64,000 nt of DNA from Phytoseiulus persimilis. Lineage: Eukaryota; Arthropoda; Arachnida; Mesostigmata; Phytoseiidae. Below are positions 11,548-23,170 of the stretch, piece after piece. Every line of letters starts with the position of its first letter. Positions within the stretch are counted from its first letter, which is position 1. A program made the translations under genes and the position numbers. The notes beneath the pieces are model-generated. The model was not told where the DNA came from and did not search any database. It saw only the letters and a program-made list of their open reading frames with translations. The DNA lies in NCBI GenBank assembly GCA_037576195.1, contig CM075101.1, positions 17,670,001-17,734,000 of the forward strand, in the 5' to 3' direction.

Positions 11548-14500
11548 CACTATTAGCGGTTGAAATAGTGGAAACACGGCCGGCTGGCGACTATTTCAAC
11601 ATATCGACGTCATTAGTCTGGAAATACTGTCATTTAAAACTCATTGTGTTGCCGCATCCCGCCCAGAACTCTCACTGGCAAACGTGTGTCTGGACGCACG
11701 GACGGACGTGAAGGGCAACTGAGGGGAGGAAAGAACTCGCGAGACCAAGCGAAATGTACAGCAGGCTCACAAATACTCGCTGGAAAATGAGCCTGCTGCT
11801 GGCGCCACGGTTACAGCGCAGAGGGAGCACTGGAAGATGAGACGCTGCGAGGGACGTGGGCGGCAAAAGGGTTTTCGGGGAAGCCGAAGGACAGAGTGAG
11901 CAAGTGAGTGTGTATGTGCCGAGCCGATACAATTCTCCAGGGTAACCGACTACTTCACTCCGCGATCATCACACTGGAACAGAGCAAATCAAAGCGTATC
12001 GCTTCGCCGAGAGCAACACTTGCAGCGAGTCAGGAGTGGCTTGCTGGTTGGTCCCTCACCCCATCTTTCGTGCTATCCACAGCGCGGAGATAAAGCATCC
12101 ATTGGTGCAACGTGAGGCTTTGGGATACCGGGTGCGAGTGTTGCTGGAATTCAGGAGGGGGAAAGCACCTGTCTCTCATCCACTGACACATCTCTCGCCC
12201 GCCATATTTTGAGCTCGTTCGAGTCGGTTGTCCTGCCCCCTCGCTTGGAGCTTTTGTATTTCTCTTTTGCAAATGGGAGCAAGAGGAGCGACGAGAGCTC
12301 CCGACGCGTACGTAATTCTCGACTCGACGTCGCCGAAGTCGTCCCGACTCTTTCGGTATTGACCGGAGCTGCACGTGAACACCCGCGGGAAGTTGGCATA
12401 CTCAATGCCCTCATTCCTGGATGTCATTCGTCCTCGGTTAGCCATCTCCCCCAGTTCAGGCTTTGCAGCCTTTGCCGGCCTCCGCCGAACGCCGTCTGGA
12501 AGGCTCTTGAGTTTCGAGTTGAGGGCTTCTTGTTCTCCTTCTACTCGGCCACTGGTTGTTCGTCTTTGAGTTGTTTGAGAGGCGAAATTCCGTTTGCCAA
12601 AGAGAAGGCAGGGAAACTTCTTGCTAGGCCTCTCTCCCGGCGCCCGTTTGCCTGGCTGCTATCTCACTGCGACTCAGTCTCCAAAGACATTTTCCCCATC
12701 TCGATGGCTCGAACACGACGGCACTTGAAATCAATTGTCTGGTGCTAGTGATCTTAGTCAATTTATAGCCGCCTGAAAACTACTGTAACAGCTTCTCTCA
12801 CTACTGGTGTCCCTAATACTATCGAGGCTCAGAGGTCCGATGCTGGCCGCGAATTCTACCGAGAACGAACGAACTCCCAACCGCTCCCACAAAAGTCTAT
12901 TCTACCCGGCGGGCCTGGGCAACGAACTGGGCCACCCCGGCTATTTCGAGCAGTAGCCATTTCCTTTTGGATTCGCAGCATTTGCATTTTAATTACGAAT
13001 TCACCATTCCGAACTCGATGTGGCGGCGGGTGGGCAAACTGGTCAGACCTTTGTAGACCTTTCGAATCTCTGTATGATATATACAGTGGGTTCGGGCTCT
13101 CCACGAGCGCGCTCGTTTGTCTGCTCGCCCGCCGACCCGCTCGTCCATCCGTCGCTCCGTTCGTCCGGCGCGCGGTCAGGGAACGCAGGCAGTGGGGCCA
13201 ATAAGTTGGAAATTGGCGCTATCATTTATTAACAGAGACGATTGCGAGGAAAGTTCCGCCTGAGGCTTCCCGAAGCCTGGTCGGAACCTCTGCCGCTATT
13301 TTTTCTCTCCTCGGTCTCCACTGGCCTCTTCTTATCCGGTGCCGTCCTCAAACCGTCACGACACTGCTCAAATTCATCCATCTGTATCTCGTTTGGTCGT
13401 TTTCGCCCATCGAGCGCAGAATTTATTCACCAATTAATCCCTTGGCCGCTTCAGTTTTCTAGAAACTCAGCGAGATCTGAGTTCGAACGATTCGGCGCCC
13501 GGAGAACGTTGTCGGTTTACTGGAGACGGAAAAGAGGATATAGAACATCCGGGAGGTAACGTGCCGTAGAGGGACACATAAAGAATCGTGTTCAAAAAAC
13601 TCCAACCCAAAAAAGAAGAGTTTTACGATGGACGCTATTTCGAGACTTTCTTCCTTTCTGTATCTTGCCTTTGGAGCCGCCGCCGGCGCGGTCTTCGGAT
13701 ACCCACTCGGGCGGCAACGGTGGCAGTTCGATCCTCTCTAAATAACCTGCATGTAACGTATGACCCCCAGTTCATCGTTTGCTCTCCTTCATCATCTTTT
13801 TTCCTCCTTGCTCGATTACTCGCCGGAGGAGTTTCGCAGATGTACAGCATCGGCTGTTCCTATCTTGCATTGAATAGATGCCACACAATGTAGCCCGGCG
13901 ACCGACGCCGCGCACCTGAATGGCTTTGTATGAGCCACGTCGACCTTCCAGCTCCAGTATTCACAGGTATTCCGTTCGCGCGCAAGATTTACTGTTCGCC
14001 GGGGGACCGCATAACGTGTCGCGGTTCCAGCCTGTTTTTCCCACGGGCGCGGTCCGTGACGGGATTCCATGGAGCATACTCTGCTCAATTCGGTTGGGAA
14101 CTCCCCCATATTAATCGAATAATAGTTCTGTCCGAGTTTGAATCGGCCCGGACAAAGCTTCCGAGCGAGGCACTCGCATCCGAGGACGACGACGCAACTT
14201 CCGGCTCAGAGAGTTGAGACTTGGCAGAGGATTTCATTGCTCTCACCCGTTTACTATCCCAGCTGGATTATGCAAGCTAAGCGATAGACTCCGCTGGTCG
14301 GATGAAGAGCATCCGGACGGCAGACGCGTCGCAGAGAATCCCTTCCCCGGTGCCAGAAAAAAACGATACATCAGAAACGCTGAGACCCTGTCAAACGCAG
14401 ATTTCGGTCCAAACGTCTGACCTGCTCGACCGGGACCGGGGCCCGGCGAGACGGTGAGCATCAAAGCACGAACTGACCAAAGGACTCATTTCAGAACTTT

Positions 14501-15280
14501 GCGGGCATAACGAACTCCTTGCTTCGGAACATCAGCCCAGGGTAGATGGAGAGGCCTCGACCCCCTTCCCCCTTTCCACGTGCCTGAGTTCTTCGCTATT
14601 CTATCCCGATGGATGTTCGGTTGGAGTTCAGGATTTTTTCCACGCGTCAGGAGCTCGGGCGAGCTGTCTTGTCGATAATTAAACTTGTCTTATAGATCGA
14701 GTACAACGAAACTCGGCCGGAGTCGGTCAAGGGTTGATTAGTTCTTTCCGCTGGCCCTCCAAGGGCCCGTCGGACCATTTTGTATTTGGAGTTTTGATAA
14801 AAGCGCAGTCGAGCCGAGCCATCGGGCGAACGGTTTCGCCTCCAGCTCCTCCCTCCAAAAGTAAACATGTCTTGCTGACCAGGTGCTTCGCTCGATGCAT
14901 GAACATCGTTCTGGGCCTCAGGACAGGCGCCCGGGCAGCTATCGGCGTTGTTTCAGAATTGCCAACCACAGCCCGATCAACAAGGCGGCTCCACCGCGCT
15001 CTCACGGTCTAATCACACTCAGCTAACTTTATACCGGGTGATACGGGTGTCCTGGAAATTTGTGGCGGCGCCATTCAACTGCTCAGAAGGTGACAGCCAC
15101 CGGGAAGCCCCTAAGTGGCGGACCGACTGACAGCTTGGTCCAAGAGCAGACGCCGCAGCGGCCTGGTGTAAACACCATAAATGTGAGGGAAAAACGCGAC
15201 GCCGGCTCCCGAGCGGGATTCAAAGTGTCTCCCCGCTATTCCAACGATAATTCTTCCTCTCTGATATTACTGCGTCCGTG

Positions 15281-15302
15281 CGAGAGAGAGAGACAGAGAG
15301 AG
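15281..15302. repeat. (GA)n microsatellite
   Basis: GA dinucleotide tract with one CA interruption. Confidence 0.85.
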
Positions 15303-15349
15303 GTCTTTGGACTGGCTGGCTGGCGACCAACCGACATCGTCGACAACGG

Positions 15350-15362
15350 CAACAACAACAAC
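15350..15362. repeat. (CAA)n microsatellite
   Basis: About four copies of CAA. Confidence 0.8.
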
Positions 15363-16434
15363 ATGACAGCTTAGTCCCCTCACTACACTAAGCCCACCAC
15401 GATGGACTCGTAAACGTCTACGAGCTAAGCTCACGGACAGCTTGACAACAGCTTGAACATAAAGCGAGGGCGCGATTATCCATACGGACCACGCGAAGTC
15501 TGTCTCACAGCCTCGAGAACCGCTCTCATCCGTTGACAAAATACACCAAAAACAACGCGGAGCGATCACGTCGGACAAGGAGTGGGGGCCCGACCGACTA
15601 TTTTCTCGCCCACTTGTTATTTTCCTCGACAGCGGGGCGAGCGAGCCCGCAAGCTGTTGAAACGATTTCACGTGGAAATTCATCTCTCGACGCACTCGCG
15701 CCCTTTCGAAAAGTTATTCAGCCTCGCGAATAACTGCCCCGGGGATCGAACGTTCCAGACCAGCGTCCTTGCGACTAGTCACCCCCTGGTGAATGCGGAC
15801 GTTGAAAACGATTTATCGTGATAGCATAATTAAAATTCACTCTATCACGACCAGGCCCTTGCTGGCGATGTGGGCTTCTCACTTATTTAGTCAGATGCTC
15901 ACGAGGGTGGCCCCATCATCGAATTTTTGTTTTCGTCGCCGCAGGCTTCTCGTTCTCGTGGTCGTGGTGGTCATGGCCGTGGCCGCGATGGTGTAATCAT
16001 TGTTGCTTCCTTTCTCACTATTATGGATATTATCAGCACGTTCCGGCTCCCTCGCAGCGAGTCAGAATCCTCGCTCCAACAGTACTATGAGGACGCTCCT
16101 CGTCGGGACGTCAGCCTTCATCGATGACAATAAATCAGTTCTTCCGGTCTGGAGCCGAATAGGTTGTTGGCGCCATGCAACTGTAAGCACGAGATGATCA
16201 ACGGAAGTAGGCCCTGGACGCAGGGAAACAATCAAGAATCGTCACTTATGCCACGTCCTTGATTCTTCGTGCTCTGCCTCGACCTCGTCCTGCCCTCCCC
16301 CAGAAATCGAGAAACGATTCTCTCCTCGGAGTTGTCGAACGGTTCGGGAAAACAGCTGCGACTCGATTCTTCACAAACTCGGAATCGAAACTCTCCATCG
16401 TCGGACGTCACTGAATCTCCCCGGAAGAAGTCTC

Positions 16435-16589
16435 AGTCTTCCTGTCGTAATGGCCCGGCGTGCCCACTCCGATGGTTGAGGAAGCAAATGCAGACCCAGT
16501 TCGCTGGAATAATGTCGTTTTGCTTCCCAGGGCTAACTGTTCGAATGATTAACCAACCCTCTGCCTCGGTCGGTTGCTCGGCTTCGTTC
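16435..16589 (-). CDS. Candidate exon; weak SH3-like motif
   Basis: On the minus strand, open from an acceptor-like AATAAG at 16590 to a TGA near 16433. It could also end earlier at a donor CGGA|GTGGGC. The frame reads about 51 codons with G+C of about 59/45/59 percent by position (hand count). The middle contains GW followed by a run ending NDIIPANWV, which resembles the Trp...G.(I/V/F)P.NYV end of SH3 domains. The upstream half of an SH3 fold is not evident, so this resemblance may be chance. It lies below the start exon at 16918-17010 on the same strand, but I could not show a phase-0 acceptor joining the two. Confidence 0.25.
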
Positions 16590-16917
16590 CTTATTGCAGT
16601 GGGAGTGACGAGCCGAGAACTCACGTCCAGGTCGAAAGCCCTCCGCCAAGGCGGCTCAGAAGGCCATCAGCGCCGGCCGCGCAACATATGGGCAAGCTGG
16701 ACAGATTCTCCCCCTTCCCCTCCGTCCCCTATATGTATGTGCGCTCTTCGCCCGCTCCCCCGTGCTTCCTCCTATCCTATTCCGGGCTCTGCCTTCCCCC
16801 ATGGCGCACCCTTACATTGGCTGACCTATCTCTAGTCGGGCTTAATGCTGACCTGCACGAGGCCGGCCCCACCCAGTGGCTTCGTCGGTTGCTCCGTCCT
16901 TTCGGACGTTCGCTTAC

Positions 16918-17010
16918 TTGCTTGAACCGCCGGAGGTTGTCCAGAGAGAACTCATAGTTTGTCGACTCGTCGTCCATGCCGAGCTCATAGGTCGTCCGAA
17001 GAAAACCCAT
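16918..17010 (-). CDS. Initiator or early coding exon, unknown product
   Basis: Reading the minus strand from ATG at 17010, 31 codons run to a donor CAA|GTAAGC (GT at 16917), phase 0. I verified the codons base by base. G+C by codon position is about 52/32/74 percent, the clearest coding signature in the window. The peptide starts MGFLRTTYELGMDDESTNYE and ends in a basic LRRFKQ, so it is acidic and Tyr-containing in the middle. The frame is also open upstream to about 17157, so the Met may be internal. A competing frame (ATG at 17019) would place the GC-rich position at codon position 2 and is unlikely. No family is recognised. Confidence 0.45.
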
Positions 17011-17231
17011 GGGTCGTCCATCGCCCGCACATCGGTCTCCGCGATGCTGTTCGCCCTGAGCCCCGCTCCTTCCCGCTATCCCGCGCCTTGACCCGTCCGA
17101 GCCAATAGCCCGTCGTTCCTCCTCCACGTATAGAAGAACAAGGGGACGGAGGAACAATAGAGAAAAATTCCCGACGACTTAGCCTTGTAGCAGAACACAT
17201 AATCATGTGGAATAGCAACAGCACTCACTCT

Positions 17232-17397
17232 CTCCGCACTCTTGCCTCCTCCTGACCAATTTCCCCGTGCCTCGTTCCTCACCTCGCTCCCTCATACCTT
17301 CCCTGTCCTGTCCCACCCGGAAACGACTTCATCTTGTCTATTTTCCTCCCTCGTCGTTGTATTGTACACTTTCTCACTCTCCTGCATCCTCCTCCAG
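17232..17397 (+). other. Pyrimidine-rich tract ending in a strong acceptor-like site
   Basis: C/T-rich on the plus strand, ending CATCCTCCTCCAG at 17397, a near-ideal 3' splice site. The opposite strand would be the 5' flank of the 17010 start exon. Confidence 0.4.
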
Positions 17398-17493
17398 CGT
17401 GGACTCCGGTGGAGCATGGAGCTGCTGCCGCAGCAGAAGAAACGGTCACGAACTGTTTGTTATGCCTTTTCTCCGTGTTTGCTCGTGTTTTGA
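17398..17493 (+). CDS. Possible terminal exon, unknown product
   Basis: Directly after the strong acceptor-like site, a phase-0 frame reads about 31 codons to a TGA at 17493. It includes MELLPQQKKRSRT and a hydrophobic end (CLLVF). In the first 19 codons position-3 G+C is about 68 percent against 47 at position 2. No upstream exon was matched and no clear polyadenylation signal follows. It could equally be intronic sequence behind an unused acceptor. Confidence 0.25.
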   Translation, partial: RGLRWSMELLPQQKKRSRTVCYAFSPCLLVF

Positions 17494-18069
17494 ATCAGCA
17501 ACGTTCAGCGTGACCCTCCGCATAACAATCTCCAGCAAAGTTATCATTTGATGTCCAAAGGAGGAAAAGTAAACGATTCGCTCGCCCCGGCGTTACGCGT
17601 TGTCGAGCATGGGTAAAGTGGATGGAGCAACTACAGGCTCAGAATGCGTAAGTGCGGCGCGTGTCTGAGTGTGATCATGTCACTGGTGCAAGTGTCCTAG
17701 CCGGGCTAATTGAGAGTAATCACTTTCCGAGGAGCCTGACCACCAGCTCCTGTAGAGGCGTTGTCGTCGACAGCGCCGCGCTGATAACGAGCACGCGTGT
17801 TACGCTTTAGAAGACGTGTTCAGAGACGTAAATAATATCCGCGAATGTTTGACTCTCTCCCAGCGCATCATGATTCCCATCCAACGCTGCACTCTCTCTC
17901 TGTTTTCGGCTGAACCTCTCAGCCAGCCCTCAGGAGTGTCCCGGATTCACCTTTTCGGTATTGCTTCAGTAACACTCCCTATCGCTTCGCAAATCCCATT
18001 GCGGGCGGTGGGCTTGGGTCTTAAGATGGTTCAGATTTAATTCTGATATAAATTAAATCCTCTTTTTAC

Positions 18070-18179
18070 CACAGGACACTGCACTGGCCAGCTGTCCTCG
18101 ACCAGGTTCCCCGGACACCGGAGACATTCTGTACATCCACAGTTATCCTCCGCTCCGGGATGGACGCATACAACTCCCT
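18070..18179 (-). CDS. Possible exon of a cysteine-rich protein
   Basis: On the minus strand, between CTGTGCTCAG and a donor TGTG|GTAAAA, 110 nt read a Cys-dense peptide. Its order is CVHPGAEDNCGCTECLRCPG, then about a dozen residues and another Cys. Six or more Cys in about 36 residues suggests a secreted disulfide-rich module, but the spacing matches no family I can name. Codon-position composition is neutral (about 53 versus 56 percent at positions 2 and 3). The donor is AT-rich and mediocre. Confidence 0.22.
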
Positions 18180-18870
18180 CTGAGCACAGGCTACGGCTGC
18201 GAAACCTCACCGAGAGTGCTTGATGATATATGACAGTCGTGGCATTGAATAAACTGGAACGTCGCAGCCGGGGAGATTCGAGAGATCCGGGTCGATCGAC
18301 GCTCCCTAGGTGCAGGTCATGCAAACCGCAGCCCTCGAGATTCCCCCTCGGGAAGCGCCAAGAATTCAATCGTTCGTTCTTTCGTTCCTATCTGCTTCCC
18401 ACCTCTCCTTTCCATCCCGCGTTCTCCTTTATCACTCGCCAGACTGTTGCTGCTGGCGGCGGCCTTCTTCGACTCGCACAGCTGAGGCCGCATCGTTCGC
18501 GACGGCAGCAGCATCAGCGGCAGCCGCGGCAGTTTGACTCAGCGGCAGTGATAGCAAGCTGCTCTCGTGCTTGATTATCTTTTATATCGTCATGCACTCA
18601 TTATTCAGGCTCTCTTGTCCCTTGCCCTCCTTTTCTGCCCGCTTGCCTTCCTTCCTCGGGCTGCGCCTGCTTTCCTTCGCTCCTTTATTGCGCTTCGTTC
18701 TCTTCTTCGTTGTGTAATGCAATCGTGCAAGGTTTTTTCGCCTTTCCTGGTGGCTCCGACCCGCCCGCCGGCTTTCGGCGTTCACTTCGTGGATCACCTG
18801 GAGTATCGGCGCACGATTGCTGCTCGCTTCGCTCTCACCGCACGGTTTCGCCTAGCCCGCAACCGTTCAG

Positions 18871-18975
18871 CCAGCCAGCGAGCCTGACTCGACAAAGGAG
18901 GAACTACGGAAACAGAGCCGAACGTGTATTCTTTCGGACTCGGCGGAAGAAAACCTCGATTCCACTGTACGTAAG
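18871..18975 (+). CDS. Candidate internal exon, unknown product
   Basis: After CCGTTCAG (AG at 18869-18870) a phase-0 frame reads 35 codons to a donor AAG|GTGAGC at 18976, also phase 0. The peptide is strongly hydrophilic (core STKEELRKQSRTCILSDSAE, then ENLDSTVRK) and helix-compatible. G+C by position is about 56/44/53 percent. An in-frame TAG lies just upstream at 18853, consistent with the exon starting within the following 20 nt. A second possible donor, TAC|GTAAGG at 18971, is out of phase with the first. No domain is recognised. Confidence 0.33.
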
Positions 18976-19059
18976 GTGAGCTCCTCGGAGGTCGGTCTGT
19001 GGGTTGGCCGTTCCCTCGGGCGACTCGCCGGTGAATCTCTGCCGCAGCTCAAGCTCTAA

Positions 19060-21762
19060 TTCGGCTGATTTAGCCAAGAAAGTCAGCAGTCGCGACTGCG
19101 GCGATCGACAAAGCCAGCCGACTTTGTTTGCTTTTGTTTCATTTGTTCTGTATTCTCCTTCTTCTTTGTAGTCCTACTCGGCAGTGAGCCGTTTGTTACC
19201 TGGTTGCACGGCTCGTTTTGTTTCGTTCCCTCAACACCAACCAACCCACCCATCGAGCGAACGAGCAACCGACCCACCCACGGAGCGAGCACCCAGCCGA
19301 CGAGGAGCTTCATTTGATCCCACAGACGGCCTGCAGCGTAAGGAAGTTATTCCTACGCAATGTGATTGCGAGCACATCAATCTATCCGTCGATCCAAGTC
19401 TACGAACTGTGCGTCCTGTCTCCGCATACGACGTTTGCAGCATTTCTCTGATAGCTGGCTGCCATGCATGCGCTCCCTCATTCGCACGCTCACTCGACGA
19501 CGACGACGACGAACGCACTACGACGATGTATGACACCGTTCACTGTTGTTGACCCTAAGCTGAGGGCGTTCAATAGTCTGCGCGGTGCAGATAACGCCTC
19601 GCTCCCTGGAGAACGACGACGACGGAAGCTGGAGGCAAGTCGATGGGAGCTGGAGGACGAGAAGGCTGGGGGTTGTTGGGGACGAAGGGGCGGGGGCTGG
19701 ATAAAAGGAATGAGGAGGCGGAAAAGATCAACGGGGGGAGCGGACACTAGCAGCGTTTTGGGCTCTTCCGACCTTGCGAGTCTTCGCTCGACTGCCGCTC
19801 CCCTCTTTTCAGCCCTCCCCTCCACCCCTCGCAGTCTCCGCTCTTTTCTCATCCCTGTCGGAGTTCGGTGCCCGCAGGTCTTTTTGGGGCTGGGAGTCGC
19901 TCCCCACCTCGAATCCGTCCGCCGCTTTCTCCGCCCCGCCCCGGGAGACCCGAACCCTTCCGACCTCCGCTCATCGAACTCGCTTGACTGCCGTTTGCCC
20001 GTCTGTCCGAATGTTCCGAACCTCGGCTCACGCCCAAACGTTCAGAAAGCTTAATCTTGAAGAACGAACCCACCTGGTACGATGACCAGACAAGCTCGGC
20101 CATGCAGACAGGGGCGAAGCGATGCACGTGGTCTCCAACTACAAAGTGAATCGGCCGCTTCTCACGAGTTCAGCCGGCGCAGTCCTGCCAAGGCCCAGCG
20201 TGGAATCATGTGGAAGGACGATTCCGATTGTGGCCGCTCATCCCTCCACCGACCCACCTCATGGCCAATTGCCTCATATTCTGCTGCTCGCGGCGGCCTC
20301 GATCTTATACGCATGTCGCAGAATTATCTCGAGGCCGCTCCCTCTATCCGTCGCTAACACCTTGCGCAGCCGCTTCCTGGCCGATTCGCCGCCCGCTGCG
20401 GAGCCTCAGACATGGTTCCGTTCCGCCACCACCGCGGCTGTCGACGTCAAGGACTCTGGGAAGAGTTCCATCTGGTCCATCAGACTGGCTCTCTATCCCA
20501 CCACAAAGAGCTGGACTCCTCCCCTATCCAGCTCGTGAATCGAACTCTCTCCAATTTCCCTCCCGAACTCCCCTCTTTTCTTCTCCGTTTTAATGTCTTC
20601 CCCGTCGCCTCAGACCACCACAGTAACGTTGCGCTGTTTTTTATCCCCGGCTGAATACCCGCAACGGTCCTTGTCTCCACGGTTACTCCATCGCAAGTGG
20701 CGCCTGGAACAGGCCGAGTTTCGCGTAGCATCAGGATCGAGGCCTCTGTTCCGGCCCCCGGAAGTGAGCGGCGACACAGGCGCGATTTTCTGAAACGGCA
20801 CAACAAAACTGGGTTCCCGTGACGGTGATCTGAGCCAACTCTCAGATAATGTCGAAGGTGGCGTTGTCACACCCGAGCTCATGACATATTCCCGATGCTT
20901 TCGAAGTGCTCGAAGTTCATCACCACTCCCGGAACGAAATCGCAACCAATTGAAATATCAGGTCGAAGCTCAGGAGAATCCGACACAAAGCAGAAAGCTT
21001 TGCGAAGGGGCGAAGGGGAATATTTGGCCACAGGAATAAGTCACTCGGTGAACAACGACTTCGCCACGATATCGAAACTCCGAGCCTCCACAGGAATATA
21101 GACAGAGCGTGTCAACCGGCGGAGGAAGACCAGTTTTAGCAGCTCGTGTCCAGGTGGGTCGAAACTTCTGCTCTCCATATCTGTTCGAATACAAAATAAA
21201 CCTCGTGCCCTCTTCCTCTCTCAATGACCTCTCCCACAACCGGGAGCACATTTGAGTCGTTGAACGCAACACGCAAGCGTCTCATCGCTTCGTTTGCTGT
21301 CTGTCGTTCCTTTTCTTCAACGACCGTTTCAGCAGCGAAGCCACCGTGGTTTCCTCGTTATTGTGATTCTTCACCTTCTTTTTCGACGGCGAATCTGCAC
21401 AGGAAGAACAAAGAGCCGTGAGGTTCAACCGGAGCCGCAACATTATTGAGAGCAGATCCGGGAAGCGAAACGCTCAAAATCCCTTCTTCTCATTCCTTCC
21501 GCCTCGTCTACAGTATCGGAGCTGCGCTGAACACCTCAGCTGCGCTCGGGCTCGATTATTCTTGGAGCGTTTTGTCGACAGACTCTCCAATGCTCCACGT
21601 GCGATTCTGGAGTTCTCGTTTTTACAAGTCAAACCGAGGAATTTGTGACTGTGCAAACAGCGACGCAAGTTTCCCAGGGCCCTGAGGGAAATTACTATCA
21701 TGCTCTGTGTGTTCAGGCCTACATGGTTCCGAATCATCGCAGGTGGTTTGAATGAATTTCGC
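19060..21762. other. No supported gene
   Basis: Contains AACC/ACCC-type repeats near 19246-19302 and CGA units at 19495-19512. Open frames on both strands are uninformative. Confidence 0.4.
19495..19512. repeat. (CGA)n microsatellite
   Basis: About six copies of CGA. Confidence 0.85.
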
Positions 21763-22051
21763 TCATTGAATAATTTGAGCGAATCCAACAATGCCGGATA
21801 TCATTCGATGTGTCATGGGAGAGATTTCCAACGGGTCGACTTCGCTGCCCCTTTGATCCGGGCGTAGCATCACCGTTGAATGGTCCGTCTTCCCGACAAA
21901 CGTTGGCGCGGTTGAACCAAGTTCGTTGAACGCAACCTCATTTGAGGCGTTATCCGGAGAGAGTATCAACTCAACTTGTGTTACGACTGATCTTTCCCAC
22001 CTGTCCGTTTCGATTTCTATGGACCTAACGCTCGATTGATCGATTCCTTGT
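21763..22051 (-). CDS. Candidate terminal exon, unknown product (pairs with 22114-22213)
   Basis: Minus strand. Acceptor TTCGTTCCAATATGGTTTAG ends at 22052. The exon starts with one base that completes a Lys codon from the upstream exon, then reads 95 codons to TGA at 21765-21763 (codons checked base by base). The peptide has balanced composition, with segments such as VVTQVELILSPDNASNE and DPLEISPMTHRMISGIVGFA, and looks beta-rich. First-position purines are about 65 percent against 43 at position 2, a coding-type bias. G+C at position 3 is about 50 percent, so not all measures agree. No family is recognised. The next exon upstream fits in phase across a 62-nt intron. Confidence 0.45.
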
Positions 22052-22113
22052 CTAAACCATATTGGAACGAAAGGCTTGCAGCGCTGCTCCTATTGCTGTA
22101 CACGGAGGCTTAC

Positions 22114-22213
22114 TTCCAGCCGCTAGCGAAAGTCAGGGCGACCTTAGGAAAGCGAGGACATAATTTGAGATTCGATGCCAGGTTCTCGACCCGACTTCCC
22201 CCAACTCCAACAT
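22114..22213 (-). CDS. Candidate penultimate exon, unknown product
   Basis: Minus strand. After CGCTCTCTTGAG (AG at 22215-22214, a weaker GAG acceptor) the frame reads about 33 codons, for example GGSRVENLASNLKLCPRFPK, to a donor TGGAA|GTAAGC (GT at 22113). It ends in phase 2 and the following exon starts with exactly one base, giving AA+A, a Lys codon. The intron would be 62 nt with a pyrimidine-rich 3' end. Composition by position is only weakly coding (about 61/52/52 percent). An in-frame TGA directly precedes the exon. Confidence 0.38.
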
Positions 22214-22729
22214 CTCAAGAGAGCGTATCGAATTTCGAACAAGTTGTGTGGCCCCGAAGTTTTTCTCCCCGCGAAGGTCTCAAACTTCGATCCGTGAAGC
22301 GCCTGACCAATCGGTATCGGATCCGTCCGAGAGAATGGAGGTTGTATACGAATTCACATCACGGGAGTTCGGTTTTTCAAAGGCTCTCCATAACCCTGAC
22401 AAACATTCCGAGGGTCTCGGACGCACGCGAACCGTTCCCGGGCGTCGAGAGCTCAAACCGTGAGCGGCCTCGCGCACCACCGATGCATTCGCTGGAACGA
22501 CCGAACGAGTTCCCTCCAAACCCTACCCAGCGAGCGATTGTTCAACGCTGCGGCAGCGCTCCGAATTCCTCCGCTCGTTCTTCCTCGGTTCTCGAGGCAG
22601 CTGGATAATACAAAACGAAGTGTCCAAATGCAACAGCCGGCAGGTCGACCGGTGTGTCGGCTGGTGGACCGGTGAAGTCTAGTCGAGTCCCTCGGCACGT
22701 ATTCGGCGTCACCATCCGCCAATCTGGCT

Positions 22730-23170
22730 GGCAGCGGCGGAGGCGGCAAAGACGGCGGAGAATAGAAAGAGATCGGAGAGGTAGGAGCAACGGGGAGAAG
22801 ACGGAAAGAAATCGAGTCAATTTCCTACGCCGACGCCACTCTCCTGAAAGAGCTCGCAGCAAGAGAATAGCCGGTAGAGCGGTGCCGAGGGGGAGTCCTG
22901 GGTCCGAGGCTTCCACGAGAAAGATAGCAAGGCCCGTTCTAGCGCCGACCACGAATATAGAGCAGACGAGGGAAATCGAGAGGAGCATAGGGAGACGGGG
23001 ACAAGGGGAGGTAGGGGAATGAGGGGAAGCGAAGGAGGATGCGGAGAAAAATGGCGCGAGTGGAGAAAAAGGGTTAGAAGAGAGGGGGCACCGCGAGAAA
23101 TTCGTGCAAAAAATGATCGAAAAAAGTCGAGAAGAAAGATTGGAAAAAAGGAGGAGACGGAAGAGACGTT
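22730..23170. other. Long purine-rich (plus strand) low-complexity stretch
   Basis: About 440 nt dominated by G and A on the plus strand (GGAGA, AAAGA, GGAAG words), followed by pyrimidine-rich sequence at about 23195-23230. Such strand asymmetry keeps several frames open by excluding TAA/TAG-poor combinations, so the 233-codon minus frame here is not taken as evidence for a gene. Confidence 0.5.

Larger units (their letters stand above)
11548..16434. other. No supported gene
   Basis: About 4.9 kb in which I see no frame with agreeing splice, phase and composition signals. It holds GA and CAA microsatellites near 15.3 kb. A frame ending at a good donor (CAA|GTGAGT near 11889 plus) was considered; it is GC-rich at all positions and not called. 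Confidence 0.4.

Noticed and set aside
13438-13551. Open frame before a donor GGAG|GTAACG
   Set aside because: Third-position G+C only about 33 percent and the donor is poor.
17609-17647. Thirteen-codon start exon (MGKVDGATTGSEC) with strong Kozak and donor GTAAGT
   Set aside because: Too short to test and only 4 of 13 third positions are G/C; kept only as a note.
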